Positions 47,479 to 58,689 of a stretch of 64,000 nt of DNA are shown in pieces; position 1 is the first letter of the stretch, and the number at the start of each line of letters is the position of its first letter. Under the pieces are notes generated by a model. It did not search any database, was not told the origin of the DNA, and saw nothing but the letters and a program-made list of their open reading frames with translations. The stretch comes from Tetraselmis striata (lineage: Eukaryota; Chlorophyta; Chlorodendrophyceae; Chlorodendrales; Chlorodendraceae). The DNA is taken from assembly GCA_006384855.1 (NCBI GenBank), contig VCJN01000207.1, forward strand, positions 124,001 through 188,000, written 5' to 3'. The position numbers were made by a program, and so were the translations under genes.

Positions 47479-48560
47479 TAATACAGGTACTGAAAACGGC
47501 GACGGTGATTATGATGACGGGCGGCCGCCAGGCGGGGCGTGTTGTACGGGTACAGGTACGGGTACAGGTCCGCACGCGCGCGGCCGCCCCGCGGCGCGCC
47601 AAGCGGAATGTTCTACGGGCCGGGGCGCCCCCATGGACTGGCGCCCGGACATGCTGCGCCACCAGCAGCCCGGCAGGCGCCAGGGGCGCAGAAGGGGCTC
47701 GCCGTGCACGTACCAAGCACGGCGAGATTGGCGAGGGGGTCGCCGGGCCAAAGGGGCGGCTGGCAGCGCACCAGGGAGCCGCAGGAGAAAACGGGCGCGC
47801 GCAGAAAACCAGGGGCGGGCGCGGTCGGTCGCAGGTCGGTCGCGGGCGCGAAGCTCCAAGAAGAAACGCCGCAGCGGGAAGAGGTCTCCAAGGACGCCCA
47901 GCAAGAAAGGGTGGGGGGGGGGGGGGGGGGTCGGTCCGCGAGACGCCAGGCGGGTGACGGGCAGGCGCAAGGCGCGGCGGCCGGTCGGTCAGTGATATAA
48001 TATTTTACTACTATTGCTATAGCAAATGCTATAGCGTTCTAGATTGTTCTAGTAGGCTCTAGTACCTACTACTAACACTCCACAAAGGCAGCGCTCCATC
48101 TAACGCTTGGTATCATCATCCTCTAACAGGTGACACCATAGCGTACGACAATCGCCGCTGCTGGTACGCAGGTACATACAGGTTACTCGCACCCATGTGG
48201 GTACTCGTAATACTGTCCTGCACTACTAGTCGCCTTGTAGTCGCTCGTACTGTCGCCTCGTCGTCCTCGTACTAGTACTTCGCCTTCACTTGTACTCGCA
48301 CTCGCAATGCTCATACTCGTACTTCGCTTGGCTTGTACTCGCTCTCGTCCGCCTCAGTCGCCAGTTCTTCGCTCCTTCGTCGGCTCCCACAGTACAAAGT
48401 ACAGCAGTGTAGAGTACATAACACCTCCCTGAGGGCCGTGACCGACGACACCGCCCGTGGCCTCGCAGAGAAGCGGAGTCTTGCATCGTACGACGAGTAC
48501 CTACATATATATGGGTTGCTATGCCTTTTTCAGTAGCTGCGCCAACGAGGTGATGCGCGG
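47479..48560. other. Low-complexity interval rich in GTAC-type repeats
   Basis: There are dense GTACxx and GGTACGGG repeats at 47260-47560, a G run at 47911-47930, and TACTCGTAC-type repeats at 48180-48340. Open frames on both strands here are Arg/Gly/Thr-rich artefacts. No gene is recognised. Confidence 0.5.
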
Positions 48561-49199
48561 CGCTCTATAATCACTTTCGAACGAGTCTACTACGGCGGAA
48601 AGTAGGGCTGCGGCCTTTGCTGAGCTCCGAGCTTGCTATCGCAGCACCCACTTGGCGACGGAGAAGGCCACCCGTTCCCGGTTTAGCTACCTCAAGCTCA
48701 CTAAGAACGGACCGACGGCTACGGAAGCGGACCGAGTCTTCGCCGAGCTCGCCCACGCCAAGTTTTGCACCCTAAGACGCATCGCCGTGTCCGGGCAACT
48801 CGACCAACTCCGCCGAGCGTTCGACGACAAGACCCTCAAAATCACTCTCTCCGCACCGTGCGGCTGCCACTTTCGCCAAGGCCACCCCTGACAAGCCCAA
48901 CCCCACCGAATCTGCCAAATGGCGCAAGCAACGCTAGCAAGCCGCAACAGCGCGGAAGGCCGAAGCGACGGCCGAAGCAGCCGACAAGGCCAAGGCCAAA
49001 GTCACCAAATGACGGTGTGGCCCGCCGCGCCGACTCATCATGCACGCCTACCTCTCTCTACATGCGACACCGAGTGCGGAGAAGATGGCGCGATTGGGCG
49101 AGCATCGGCGCGAGCGGACAAGTCTTGAGCTAGATCCGCCAAGGGGTCCGGATCCGCTTCAAGAACGGACAGCGCCCCCGCCCCTACAACCACGGCGTC

Positions 49200-50700
49200 T
49201 CTATGACCGACGCTGCTCAAGCACAACCCGACTTCATGGCTTCCGAACTACCCCGCTTCGAGACTATCGGCGCATGGGAGCGAGGACACTGCAACAAGTG
49301 GGTGTCCCGGATGTTTCTAGTCCCGAGCAAGCCCGGCACCAACAAGTGGCGCCTCATCATCGACCCACGGGAGCTAAACAAGTGGTGTAGGACCCTCAAG
49401 ATGTCCTACAAGACGCTCAAGCACCCAAGGCACCTAGCGCGCGCAGGCGACGGGTTCGTTACGACGGACCTTACCGATGGCTTCTACGCCCTCAAGATTC
49501 GGAGGAGGACCGCGACTTCTTCACCGTGAACTACCGGAAGGGGGAGTTGTGGCGACTGGCGTGCCTACCGATGGGCTAGACCGGCACGTCGTAATACTAA
49601 TGCAAGCTGCCAGCGGCCTTTACGGACTACCTGCAAACGCCCATGAAGCGGCGCGACCAATCATCACCTCCCACGGCCCGTCCAAGCCAACTTCCCGCTT
49701 CCTGCGCAACACACGATGGCGGGGCGAGTTGCTCCTACCCGGACGACTTTCTTTTCCTCGCGGACTCCCGCGAAGCAGCCCTGGAGCTGCGCGTCCGGTT
49801 GGACACCCTGATGGACCGCCTCGGCATGCCGCGCAACCCCAACAAGGGAGTTTGGGAGCCCACCCAAGTCGGCCCTCACTTGGGGCTCATCGTCGACTAG
49901 CAGCGCGGCGAGTTCCGCGCCCCCGAGGGGACGCTCCTCGCGATGTGCAAGGCCGCCCGCTCTCTCATGAGCCGCTCAGCCTCCGACCGGCGCTGGCTCC
50001 CGACCCGGCGGCATGCGTCTTTTGCGGGAAAGGCTCAGTTTCTGTACCTGGCGATCGCGCCGGCCCGCTTCTTCTTGCGGGAGCTGCACTGCGTCCTCGC
50101 AACCCGGCAGGGCTGGGTGGGCGGGCGCGTCAAGACGACGAACCAACTTCGTTGCGATATGGAATTGTGGACCCATGTACCCGGGCCCACAACGGCCGCT
50201 ATATGTACAAGCCGAGCGAGTCCGCGTATCTACACGCGGACTCTAAGTCGTACGGATAGGGGGTTGTACTGAACAACAACAATGTGTACCAAGCTCGCGG
50301 GTCTAGCACGAGGACGACCGCGCACATCACATCACGTGGAAGACCTTCGCGCGGTACGTAACGCGGTCGAATCGTTCCTGTCACAGCTCCGAGGACGGCG
50401 TGTCTTGTTACACGAGGACAACACGGCCGTGGTGGCAGCGCTAGCCAATCTTATCTCGCGATCGCCGGTCATGATGGAGGAGCTCCGCAAGCTGTGGCAC
50501 CTCCTAAGGGTTCACGCCATCTCAATCCGGACCCGGTACATCCAGTCCGCGGCCAACGTTTGGGCGGACAACCTCAGCATATAGAGCTGAACGATGCCGA
50601 ATGGCAGCTCAATCCGCGGATTTGCGCTTGTGGGCCCCCACACCATCGACAGATTTGCGTCGATGGAAAACGCGCAGCTTCCACGATACAAGTCCCGCTG
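49200..50700 (+). pseudogene. DIRS-like reverse transcriptase / RNase H
   Basis: Motifs in order but in changing frames: KWRLIIDPRELNKWCR (49346-49393), FVTTDLTDGFYALKI (catalytic Asp, about 49455-49500), a Pro-Met-Gly stretch near 49567, YPDDFLFLADS (RT active site, about 49737-49770), LGLIVD followed by TAG (49900), AQFLYLAIAPARFFLREL, then the RNase H part LLHEDNTAVVAALANLISRS with RYIQSAANVWADNLS (50407-50580), and a downstream WQLNPR/ID.FAS stretch. The TAG after LGLIVD and at least three frameshifts inactivate it. Confidence 0.7.
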
Positions 50701-51259
50701 GCGCGACCCTCGCTGCGAAGCGGTGGATTCTCTCCATTAGCCGGACAAATTGTGGCGCAGGGAACGCAATTATTGCAATCCCCCGTAGTAAGTGGAGGTT
50801 GTCGGACGATTTGGCGGGCAAACTACTGCGACAATCGGGCGCAGCCGCCACGGTTATCGCGCCGCGGACGACTGTGGTATTAGTTGCTTCTGCAAGATCT
50901 CGCCACCGAGACGATAGTCTACCCGCCTCACCGCCTGTCCGTGCCCGCTTTCTTCCTAGACGACGGGGAACACGCGTGGGGGTCGAACGGTCGGATTGGA
51001 GCGTCGTGGCCTTTCGACTGCCTCGCCGGTATGGTTGCACCTCCGCCATGGGTCGCTAGGCCGGTCCCTGGACGTACATCCGTCGATGCAGTACAGTGTA
51101 CAACACCCGGGCCGCCTGTCCCACGCGCGGCGGGCGCGCTACCGGCTTGCCATGCGCCTCGGCTCGGGAGTGCCCTGGACGGCGTCGATGGCGGCCGAGC
51201 TCCGAGCCATGTTGGGGACCGACCACATTGGTCATGCGGCGCTCATGTTGCTTACATGT

Positions 51260-52285
51260 TCGCTGCCGGCACCTACCGGAACTTCGACAGGGGCATGCAC
51301 ACTTTTGCGAGCAGGAGGGTTTACGCATGCTGCAAGCTACTACCAGCACGATCGTCCGCTATATTGCCTGGCTAGGCATGCTTGGTACCGTCGGTGCGGA
51401 GTCCCTTCAACAATACTACTCGTCCATCAACAAGTACTTCCGCGACCACAAGCGCCAGTCGGTCGCCCTCGGCGAAATTGTGGCCGACGCGCGCCGCGGC
51501 CTGGCCATCCAACATTAGCGATAGGAGGAAGAGGACGCCCGCGTCGCCCTGCCCGCGCCCGTCGCGGCTGACATCCTGACACCGCGATTGAACTTCGGCG
51601 GACATCGGGAACCCGCTAATATCGCGGACATCCGACGATTACGTCGTCCGTCTTCGTATGCCGCACGGAGTCTAGAATTAGCTGCGAGACGACCGGTGAT
51701 TTGGTGGTCGACCGGCCATTTGGGAACATTCTGCTGTACGTCCGTAAGCACCCGAAGGGCGACCATCATACTAGGGCTTCCGCCAAGCCCCTCCTAGACC
51801 TGCCCATCGCCGAAGTCCCGGACCTCGGCACCTCGCCGACCTGCTGGACTGGTACACCACCAGTCGCGACGCCTACTGCCGCCGTTTCTACGGCGCCGGC
51901 CCGCCGCCCAAGTTCTGGAGCTCCTCCCCCTGGGAGCCTTCCGCCGCTTGGTCAGTTTCAGCCACTCTCACCGAGTGGTTGCGGGACGCCTACCTGGCGT
52001 TGGGCGCCCGACCGCCCCCCAGTTTCAAGTGGACATCGCACAGTTTGCGCAAGGGGGCGAGTTAATCGGCGAGCTTCATCGGCGTTCCCTTGCCGGCCAT
52101 CAAGCACACGGGCGATTGGTCGAAGACCAACGAGGTGGTTACATGGAAGTACATCGACCCGACTATGCGCCCGACTCCCGCGACATGGCAGTTCTTCGGC
52201 TGTCTCAAACCCGGCCGTGGCACCAAGCTATTTGTGCTGCGAGCCTTGGCTTTCGTCTCTGGCAAATCGTGCCCCCTTGGTTAAA
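51260..52285 (+). pseudogene. DIRS-like tyrosine recombinase
   Basis: The core-binding part reads TTSTIVRYIAWLGMLG then LQQYYSSINKYFRDH (51340-51450). After frame changes, the catalytic part reads WTSHSLRKGAS, TAG, then SASFIGVPLPAIKHTGDWSK and KYIDPTM (52032-52170). This supplies the HxxR box, the GxW box and the C-terminal Tyr of the phage-integrase fold. The in-frame stop between KGAS and SASF and upstream frameshifts make it non-functional. Confidence 0.7.
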
Positions 52286-52289
52286 TGGC

Positions 52290-54536
52290 CAGATGTAGTT
52301 TATTATATATCTAGAGGTTTACAATATATAATAGCTATGTTGTACTGCCCACGACCCCCCGCAGTCGGCGCACGGACTAGGGCAATCATGCCGGTCCGCA
52401 CCGGCTCCACGACCTGAGGGATCCACCCTCGGGCACCGGCACTCTCTGATTTGCGCTCGCCTCAACCGGCTCGCGCACCCACCCAACCTCAACCATCCTT
52501 CTGCGATAGGAGACACCCATGCCCAGCATGTGGTTCTTGTTTTAGCCTTCAATATAAGCGAGCTGACATTCTTGGCAAATCGTGCCCGCTTGTGTAAATT
52601 ACAATTTGTAGTGTATTGGTACGTGTACGATTATGGGAGCGTGTTCCGTACCTGGGTAGGATCAGTACTTGTAAATAAGCGCGCAGTTGTAGTCCGACGT
52701 ACAAGTATCCGTACTTCGTGAAAATTTGGGAAGCACAACACGCGTACGTACGATCGAAATTATTACGCACGCGGTTATGCATTAGAATGCGCACGGTAAT
52801 ATCGCATGCCCACGACACTCGGTTGAAGCCATGTCCTTGAGTCTCTTGAGATACTCGTAAATCCTAAGGATTTACGTTATTGGGACTTACCATCTCGACT
52901 CAACTAATCGCAAGCTTTTTGGGCATTTTTGCCCCTCCGTGCCCGACCCGAGGTACTACTAGGCGCGGTCAGCCCTTTTAGATCTAGGGTTACATCGATA
53001 CAATACTAACCGTGGGGTGCCCCCACATGCACCGTAGTAGGGGACGATGCATTGGTAACGCCCCCCTTTCCTCCTACGCGTACCATGGCTAGTGAAGCCT
53101 CGGAAACTATTCAAAGCCCCCGTATGCGGGACTCTATTGTCCGAAGTCAACCAAAGCGTACACATGGTGCGCACATGCATATCATGCACATGCATGCAAT
53201 GGGTCGACTCACCCACGACACTCCGACACTGTGTGGTCGGGAGAAGTTGCAGGTTGCGAGTGAAAAAATGCGTAGTCTCTCCGTGTCACACAGCATTCAT
53301 AACGGATTTATCTAATGATCTATGCGAAACCGTTCCGAAAGTCGGCGACAGACACACAGACAGACTCACAGAGAGACTCACATAGAGACTCAGAGACTCA
53401 TCACCTCGTAATTAATATATGGATTAAATCCGAGTAATAGTTTATCCGTTCTCGGATATGACTACTGACATCGTATGAGTACGTACGGGTAAAACCAGGA
53501 GACAGGGGAAAAGTACCCGTACTTTGCATGGTGACACCGCCAATGGTGAAAAAAAATGAGGTCACGTAGGATGGACGCAGGGAGGCGGGCAAGCAGGCAC
53601 AGGCAGGCACCTCCGCTTTCGATTTCGCACACGGATCGCATGTACCACACGAATCGCATCGACCCGGTGCATTTCAGGTTTGGCCGCTCCAGATTCCAAT
53701 ACTTTACAGAACACAGGTCGCACCAGTGTCGAATTTCGGCCACTCAACATATAGCGCTACAGTATTTATTTTTTCGATCCGGGGACGTCCTGAGTTATTA
53801 ATCAGTATTTATCTAGGGATCAGGGAATGTTGATATCTGGCCGTGAACACAGGGGGCGAACATGATAATAATTTGATTAATCTGTCAACGATTTGACCGT
53901 GCAGCAAACAGCAAGCGCAGGTCCGGGCGTGGCTCCGTGCTGCCCTGCTGCGAATCTTCTGCCCTGCTTCGGTACCATTCTGAAGTGGATGCGAGTATGG
54001 TTTATTGTACACGGGTAAAGCAAGTAAATTCATAAAACACCCACGGGAAGGTGAAATACAGGCAAGTATGGTTGCCTAGTGCAGCGGTAACTCATTCGGA
54101 AGCAGAAATTGCCGTCAAGCGAGTAAGCGACAGCCTTGTAGGGAGGGCTGGCAACCGGCACGGGCAACAGTGCACGACGACAGCAAGGCCCCAGTTCAAG
54201 CGAAAGCCTTCCCAGAGGAAGCATCGGCCAGTTTACTAGTTACTAGAGCCAGCGGGACATCTGACTGATCTCCTGCCGAACACTGCTGCGTGGTAGCGAC
54301 GAGTGTTACATCCGGCGACGGCGTCTCTTGCGGAAATCCGGCGCGATTATCGAGGAAAACCTCGGAGGAACGCCACTGCCACGTGCCAAGTCGCCATCTG
54401 CTGGGCGGTGCTGGCCAGGCTTATCAATACATAAAACCAGATTGAACTGTGTAAGGCATCGTGTCCGCTTTGCGATCGGCCTGCGCGCAGTCTCACCGTC
54501 AGCCGCGGTTGCAAATAGTTTCCATCGGTGTCGGCC
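52290..54536. other. Intergenic with simple repeats
   Basis: No gene is recognised. Present are a perfect palindrome CGTAAATCCT-A-AGGATTTACG near 52857-52877, a degenerate GACTCACAGAGA tandem repeat at about 53345-53402, and the first copy of a 100-bp repeat at about 53981-54074. Confidence 0.45.
53981..54074 (+). repeat. Short interspersed repeat, copy A
   Basis: The sequence around CATTCTGAAGTGGATGCGAG, running to CAGGCAAGTATGGTTGCCT, is nearly identical in reverse orientation at about 56406-56512 and diverged at about 56567-56675. The two best copies flank the alpha/beta-hydrolase gene as an inverted pair. A short internal hairpin (AGGCAA...TTGCCT) marks one end. Confidence 0.8.
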
Positions 54537-56218
54537 ATGGTGCCCACGCCCGAAGACACCTCTGCGCCGGAGCCGTCACCTGATGTGCTACCAGAGTTCT
54601 TTTGGCAAATTCTGCGTGGGGCAGAGGCCCTGCCCACCCCCAAGCATCTAGTGGAGCGACCTTCAAAGGTGCGGCTGCTGGAGGTTGTCGGCCCGAGCGT
54701 TGTGCTTTGAACAGCGGGTAAAGTTGGGGCAGTCCGGTGGAGTGTGGCATCAACCTTCTCACTTGATGTGTCAGCTTGCTATGCGGACACATATATCTTC
54801 TGCCGTCTCACCCCCCTCCTCCTCCTCTTCTCCCGCCCCCGCTCCTACTGGGCAGGTTGTGCTGCTTCATGGCTGGCTGCAAGACCACACGTGTTGGCTA
54901 AAGACAGCAATGAAGCTGCGTAACACCTATGGGCATGACGTTCTGTTGCTTGACTTCTACGGCCACGGACGCTCGCCGTACTTGGCAAATTTTCACCACA
55001 TGAACATCTATACCTGTGTCCGCCAGCTCCGGGAGCTGCTGAAGCACGTGTGCCCCCCCCCCCCCCCCCCCCTCTCGCTGTGGCTGCTGGATGCTGTGAT
55101 GAGACTGACAACAATCGACTTCATACTCTGTGTACCTGCTTTCCTGCAGGTTGGCTGGCTGGATCAACCTGTGGTACTAGCAGGGATATCGTTTGGCGGC
55201 GGCGTGATCCAGCACTACGCGCTCCGCTATCCAGATCATGTGGAGCGGATGGTGCTGTTGGCGTCTGTTGGACAGCCGGAACCAACCTGGCGAACCATCC
55301 CGCTGCTCGTGCGCCTCTCGACTGTCATCAGTCGCCAACTGCTGTTTCGTGGATCGGTGCTGGATGCAGATAAGCACTCGCCACCGAATCGCCCTGGCCT
55401 GCTCACGCGCCTGCGAGGCAAGCTGTGGATTGCACGGAAATATCCTCAGCATGACCTTCCGGATGGAATCCACCACTTCCTGCGCAGGTATGCTTCCGTC
55501 CAGGCCACACACAAGTCCCCCATGGCCATGCACAGTCAAACGAATTTCCTGCCTGTGGATGCTTATGTTGTGTTTATATACCCATAGATCTGAAACGCAC
55601 TGTCTTCCAACAGGTACCCCCTCACGCTGGTCTGGGGTCGCTACGACACACTGCATGCCCCCAACCTACGCCGCTGGCTCTGCAAAGAGCCTCCTGCTGT
55701 GCCACAATCTGGTTCTAGCTCAGAGGACAAAGATTCGCCAGATTCTAAGGACGAGCAGCAGCAGATTCTTTTAAGGCTGGAGGATGTTCAGGACATGCCA
55801 AAGACTGGCGCCGTGTTCACAGATGCGAGTGCCCTGTCATCCGTACGGTATACTGCCGCCTTCACGATGTGTGTACTAGCATGCTCTGAATTCTCTTCAC
55901 CGTGCTGCACAGGATGCTACTTCCGATGGCAAGTTGCTACGACCTCGAAATGATGTCAATATCCTACTGGTGCCCATGGATCATACGCTGTTCTGCATAT
56001 CGATCGATTCGTTGAGGCTGCACAGATATCCACACTTCTGGCACGGCAGCAGCTCGCCTAACATGGAGAAGCAAGCCGATATGCAGGCTGCAGGACCTGC
56101 TGGCCCACTCATGATGCAGACCGGCATGGACAATTCCTCCAGCCTGGGGGGTACGTTAAGAGGCGTTGGATCGAAGGCCAATATCACTGGCAGAAGTGCT
56201 ATTAGGAGCCGGCTATAG
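54537..56218 (+). CDS. Alpha/beta hydrolase fold protein (serine hydrolase/lipase-like)
   Basis: Five exons join in exact phase: 54537-54668, 54856-55047, 55150-55487, 55614-55842, 55913-56218, giving 398 residues. Exon 2 opens VVLLHGWLQDHTCW (HG oxyanion-hole region) and LLLDFYGHGRS. Exon 3 has the nucleophile elbow GISFGGG, then HYALRYPDHVERMVLLAS. Exon 4 has LTLVWGRYDTLHAP, where the Asp fits the triad acid. Exon 5 has VNILLVPMDHTLF, where the His fits the triad. All three catalytic residues are therefore present. The lid region (residues about 150-230) is rich in basic residues. A Ser/Asp/Glu-rich insertion (SGSSSEDKDSPDSKDEQQQ) lies between Asp and His, and the C-terminal tail is long and polar. 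The family acts on esters or lipids; the substrate is unknown. The intron starting at 55048 begins GTGTG followed by a C run. Confidence 0.8.
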
Positions 56219-56405
56219 ATCATTGCAGCTGATACGGATAATGGTACACGACTAGATCCACCCAGCACCAGACCATATGATATGTAGGGAAGCAACATGT
56301 GGCAGACTTGTGGGCTGGCAGTACTACAGGAGAAGACGAGAGGCGTCATTATTGCATATCCTTCCTGTCCGCAACGACTTAACCAATGGCGCTACAATAG
56401 GCAAC

Positions 56406-56675
56406 CATACTTGCCTGTATTTCACCTTCCCGTGGGTGTTTTATGAATTTACTTGCTTTACCCGTACGTGTACAATAAACCATACTCGCATCCACTTCAG
56501 AAATGACAAACTCCATGTTTGATCTAAACTAGAAACAATGCGCTAATCAACAGAAGAAACGATAGGCAACCATACTTGCCTGTATTTTACCTGCCCTTGA
56601 GTGTTTTATGAATTTACTTATTTTACCCCTACAGGTAGAATAAACCATCCATTGCAACCACTTCAGAAATGACAA
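56406..56675 (-). repeat. Short interspersed repeats, copies B and C
   Basis: Two tandem minus-strand copies of the repeat at 53981-54074: B at about 56406-56512 (close match) and C at about 56567-56675 (diverged). Just outside copy B the minus strand reads TAGCGCCATTGGTTAAGTCG. This resembles a tRNA A-box, so a tRNA-derived SINE is possible. Confidence 0.7.
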
Positions 56676-57042
56676 ATATTGGTTCGTTTTCGCAATTTGG
56701 GTTTATGTCCAATACACGCGCAGGAGGTGTTTATTGCGCCGGTAGTCGCATCGTTAAGGGTTACCTTTAACGATGGTGATAAATTTAAAGATTACGGTTG
56801 GGGCAGTACGTTTGCCAGAAAAGTTCTGAGCTGATTTACAAAGAGTAACGGTGCCGATCTCGGCTGGCATTGAGCCAAGGGTGGTATTGGGCTTGCCGGA
56901 CTAGAATGGCTGCATGCATTCCTATGGTCTATACAGCCAGATTACCCCAGATTTACCTAATTCATACCTGCAGCAACCGACATGCATGCCATCCCTCTGA
57001 GCACGACTGGCAGCACTCATAGGCCGCAATCCATCGGTCTAT

Positions 57043-57594
57043 CTAAGCCCCTCGCGGATGGATTGAGCGCTCAAAGTGGGCGGCCCACTTGAGGTCCAGC
57101 GGCACTTTGAGCGCGCCAGGGATCTTCTGCAGGTCCTTTTGGTAGTGGCGGCGCGTGTACTCGTAGCCGGTGATGCTGCGCATGAGGCCACCCAGCTTGA
57201 CACCCCCCGTGGCGCAGGCGGCCGCCAGCGCGCCGCAGAGGACAGCAGCCAGCTCCTGCCTGCCCCTGCCAGGCTCGCTGCCAGGGACGCCCCCTCCATG
57301 CTGGCCGCTGCGCTGGCGGAGGCCACCCCGGCCACCACACCCAGCGATGCTGCCGCGCCCAGCACGCAGGCGGCGGCGACCAGCCAGGTGTGGCAGCGGC
57401 TGAACTTGGCCACGGCGGTCTGGCAGGTGGGGCATCTGGCGACCTGCGTGGCCAGCACCGCGCGCCGAGCCTCCTCCGCACCCGGAAGCACCGTGGCCAG
57501 GTCGCTGGGGCCGCCCGCGGCGGCCAGGAGTGCGCGCTGATTGGGCTGGTCGGGCAGCGTCGCGTCCAGGAAGCGGCCGGCGCCCACGAGTTAA
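57043..57594 (-). pseudogene. C-terminal fragment of a PAO/TIC55/PTC52-like Rieske oxygenase, frameshifted
   Basis: Minus strand: one frame reads DATLPDQPNQRALL ... QVARCPTCQTAVAKFSRCHT (CxxC motif) and a hydrophobic WLVAAACVLGAAASLGVVAG. After a frame change near 57260 it continues LAAVLCGALAAACATGGVKL, then YEYTRRHYQKDLQ, ending PRGA and TAG at 57043. A CxxC motif followed by two hydrophobic segments and a basic tail is typical of the C-terminus of plastid Rieske oxygenases in chlorophyll breakdown and protein import. The Rieske (CxH...CxxH) and iron-binding parts are absent upstream (57600-58700 is AT-rich, non-coding). It is therefore a gene fragment or, less likely, the last exon of a gene with an assembly error. 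Confidence 0.5.
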
Positions 57595-57599
57595 GCAGA

Positions 57600-58680
57600 G
57601 GTAAGCAGCTATATATTGTGCAGACAAATTTTGACCACCTTAAATCGGGTTTGCTGAAATATAATATCTGAATGTCCTAACAGATTTGGATAAGAATAAT
57701 CAAAATACTGAAGAGAATACTGAATACATCCCACCCTTTATCATTCGGTATGTGAATGCATGTGTATTCATGCTATGCAAGACATTGATGATTATTTGTG
57801 GCTGCTATAGATTCAGCACAGAAACATTGTATTCTCTCGTCTGCCATGTGTTGATACATCACCATTTACTTCTCAGATAGTGGCCACGGGCAAGCCGCAA
57901 TCTATTCTGTCAGTGCAGCTACCAGGACTGCTCTGCTGCTTGTTTACTTCATCTTGTATTTGCGTTAATTCAAAAGTACGAATTACGATATTTACAAATC
58001 TTACTACTATCAATTCCCCTATCTGTGTATTTACTGAGGCAGCACTTCTGCAACCCTGTTCATCTGCCGTGCGGCCGTGCTAGAAATTGATGGAAGATTG
58101 CAAATGGGATTACTGGCAGATACTTCCACTTATAAAAATGCACTTTACATCGCCATGCCACACTGCATTACAAGGGGCAAAGGTACAACTAAAGCGAGCG
58201 ACTTGCGTTGCACTGCATGACACGCGGGGCAAAACTTACCTGCAAAAGCAATCTTCGGAAAAAAGACAAGCTCCATCGCAAAACCGTCGCTTTTACATCG
58301 GGAAGAATGGGGGAGGGGGGGGGGCGGGAAATCGGCTCAGGAAGAGCTAAATGATTGTGCTGCTCGAGAATATGACGAGAGCAAAACAATCGGCACGGCT
58401 AGGTAGTCGACCCGAACTGTACCTTACCGCCGGTGGAGCCGAACGGTACAATACCGGCACCGGCGGTAAGGTACCGTTTCCCAACCCATGAATCGAGAGT
58501 TTCAGCAGACAAGTCCGCAGAAACTTCGACGCATTACGGTGCGGTGGAACGGGACAGCAAGAAGAAAGGGCAGACAGGGAGACTCAGAGATTGCCGAGAC
58601 CGCTGAGCCCTACGGCTGTGCCGTGTCGCGTAAGTAAGGCCTTGGAGACGGTAACCGCGGGCTGCGAGCGATGCACCGCT
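57600..58680. other. AT-rich interval, no gene seen; hairpin
   Basis: No coding motif is recognised. A perfect 17-bp inverted repeat, GTACCTTACCGCCGGTG at 58419-58435 and its complement at 58458-58474, could form a hairpin with a 22-base loop. A G run with one C lies near 58311-58325. Confidence 0.5.
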
Positions 58681-58689
58681 CGCGAGAAC

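Larger units (their letters stand above)
48560..52290 (+). mobile_element. DIRS-like (tyrosine-recombinase) retrotransposon, decayed
   Basis: Plus-strand fragments follow the DIRS order: a poorly preserved leader/gag-like region (48600-49150), reverse transcriptase and RNase H (about 49200-50700), then a tyrosine recombinase (about 51260-52280). Several frameshifts and in-frame stops show that it is dead. The ends were not identified; a short repeat (GGCAAATCGTGCCC) at about 52259 and 52572 may mark one end. Lack of integrase and presence of the recombinase distinguish it from gypsy elements. Confidence 0.7.

Noticed and set aside
46507-47716. Thr/Gly/Arg-rich long frames on both strands upstream of the LINE zinc fingers
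   Set aside because: They are produced by GTACxx-type simple repeats; only the zinc-finger part (about 46600-47000) is supported.
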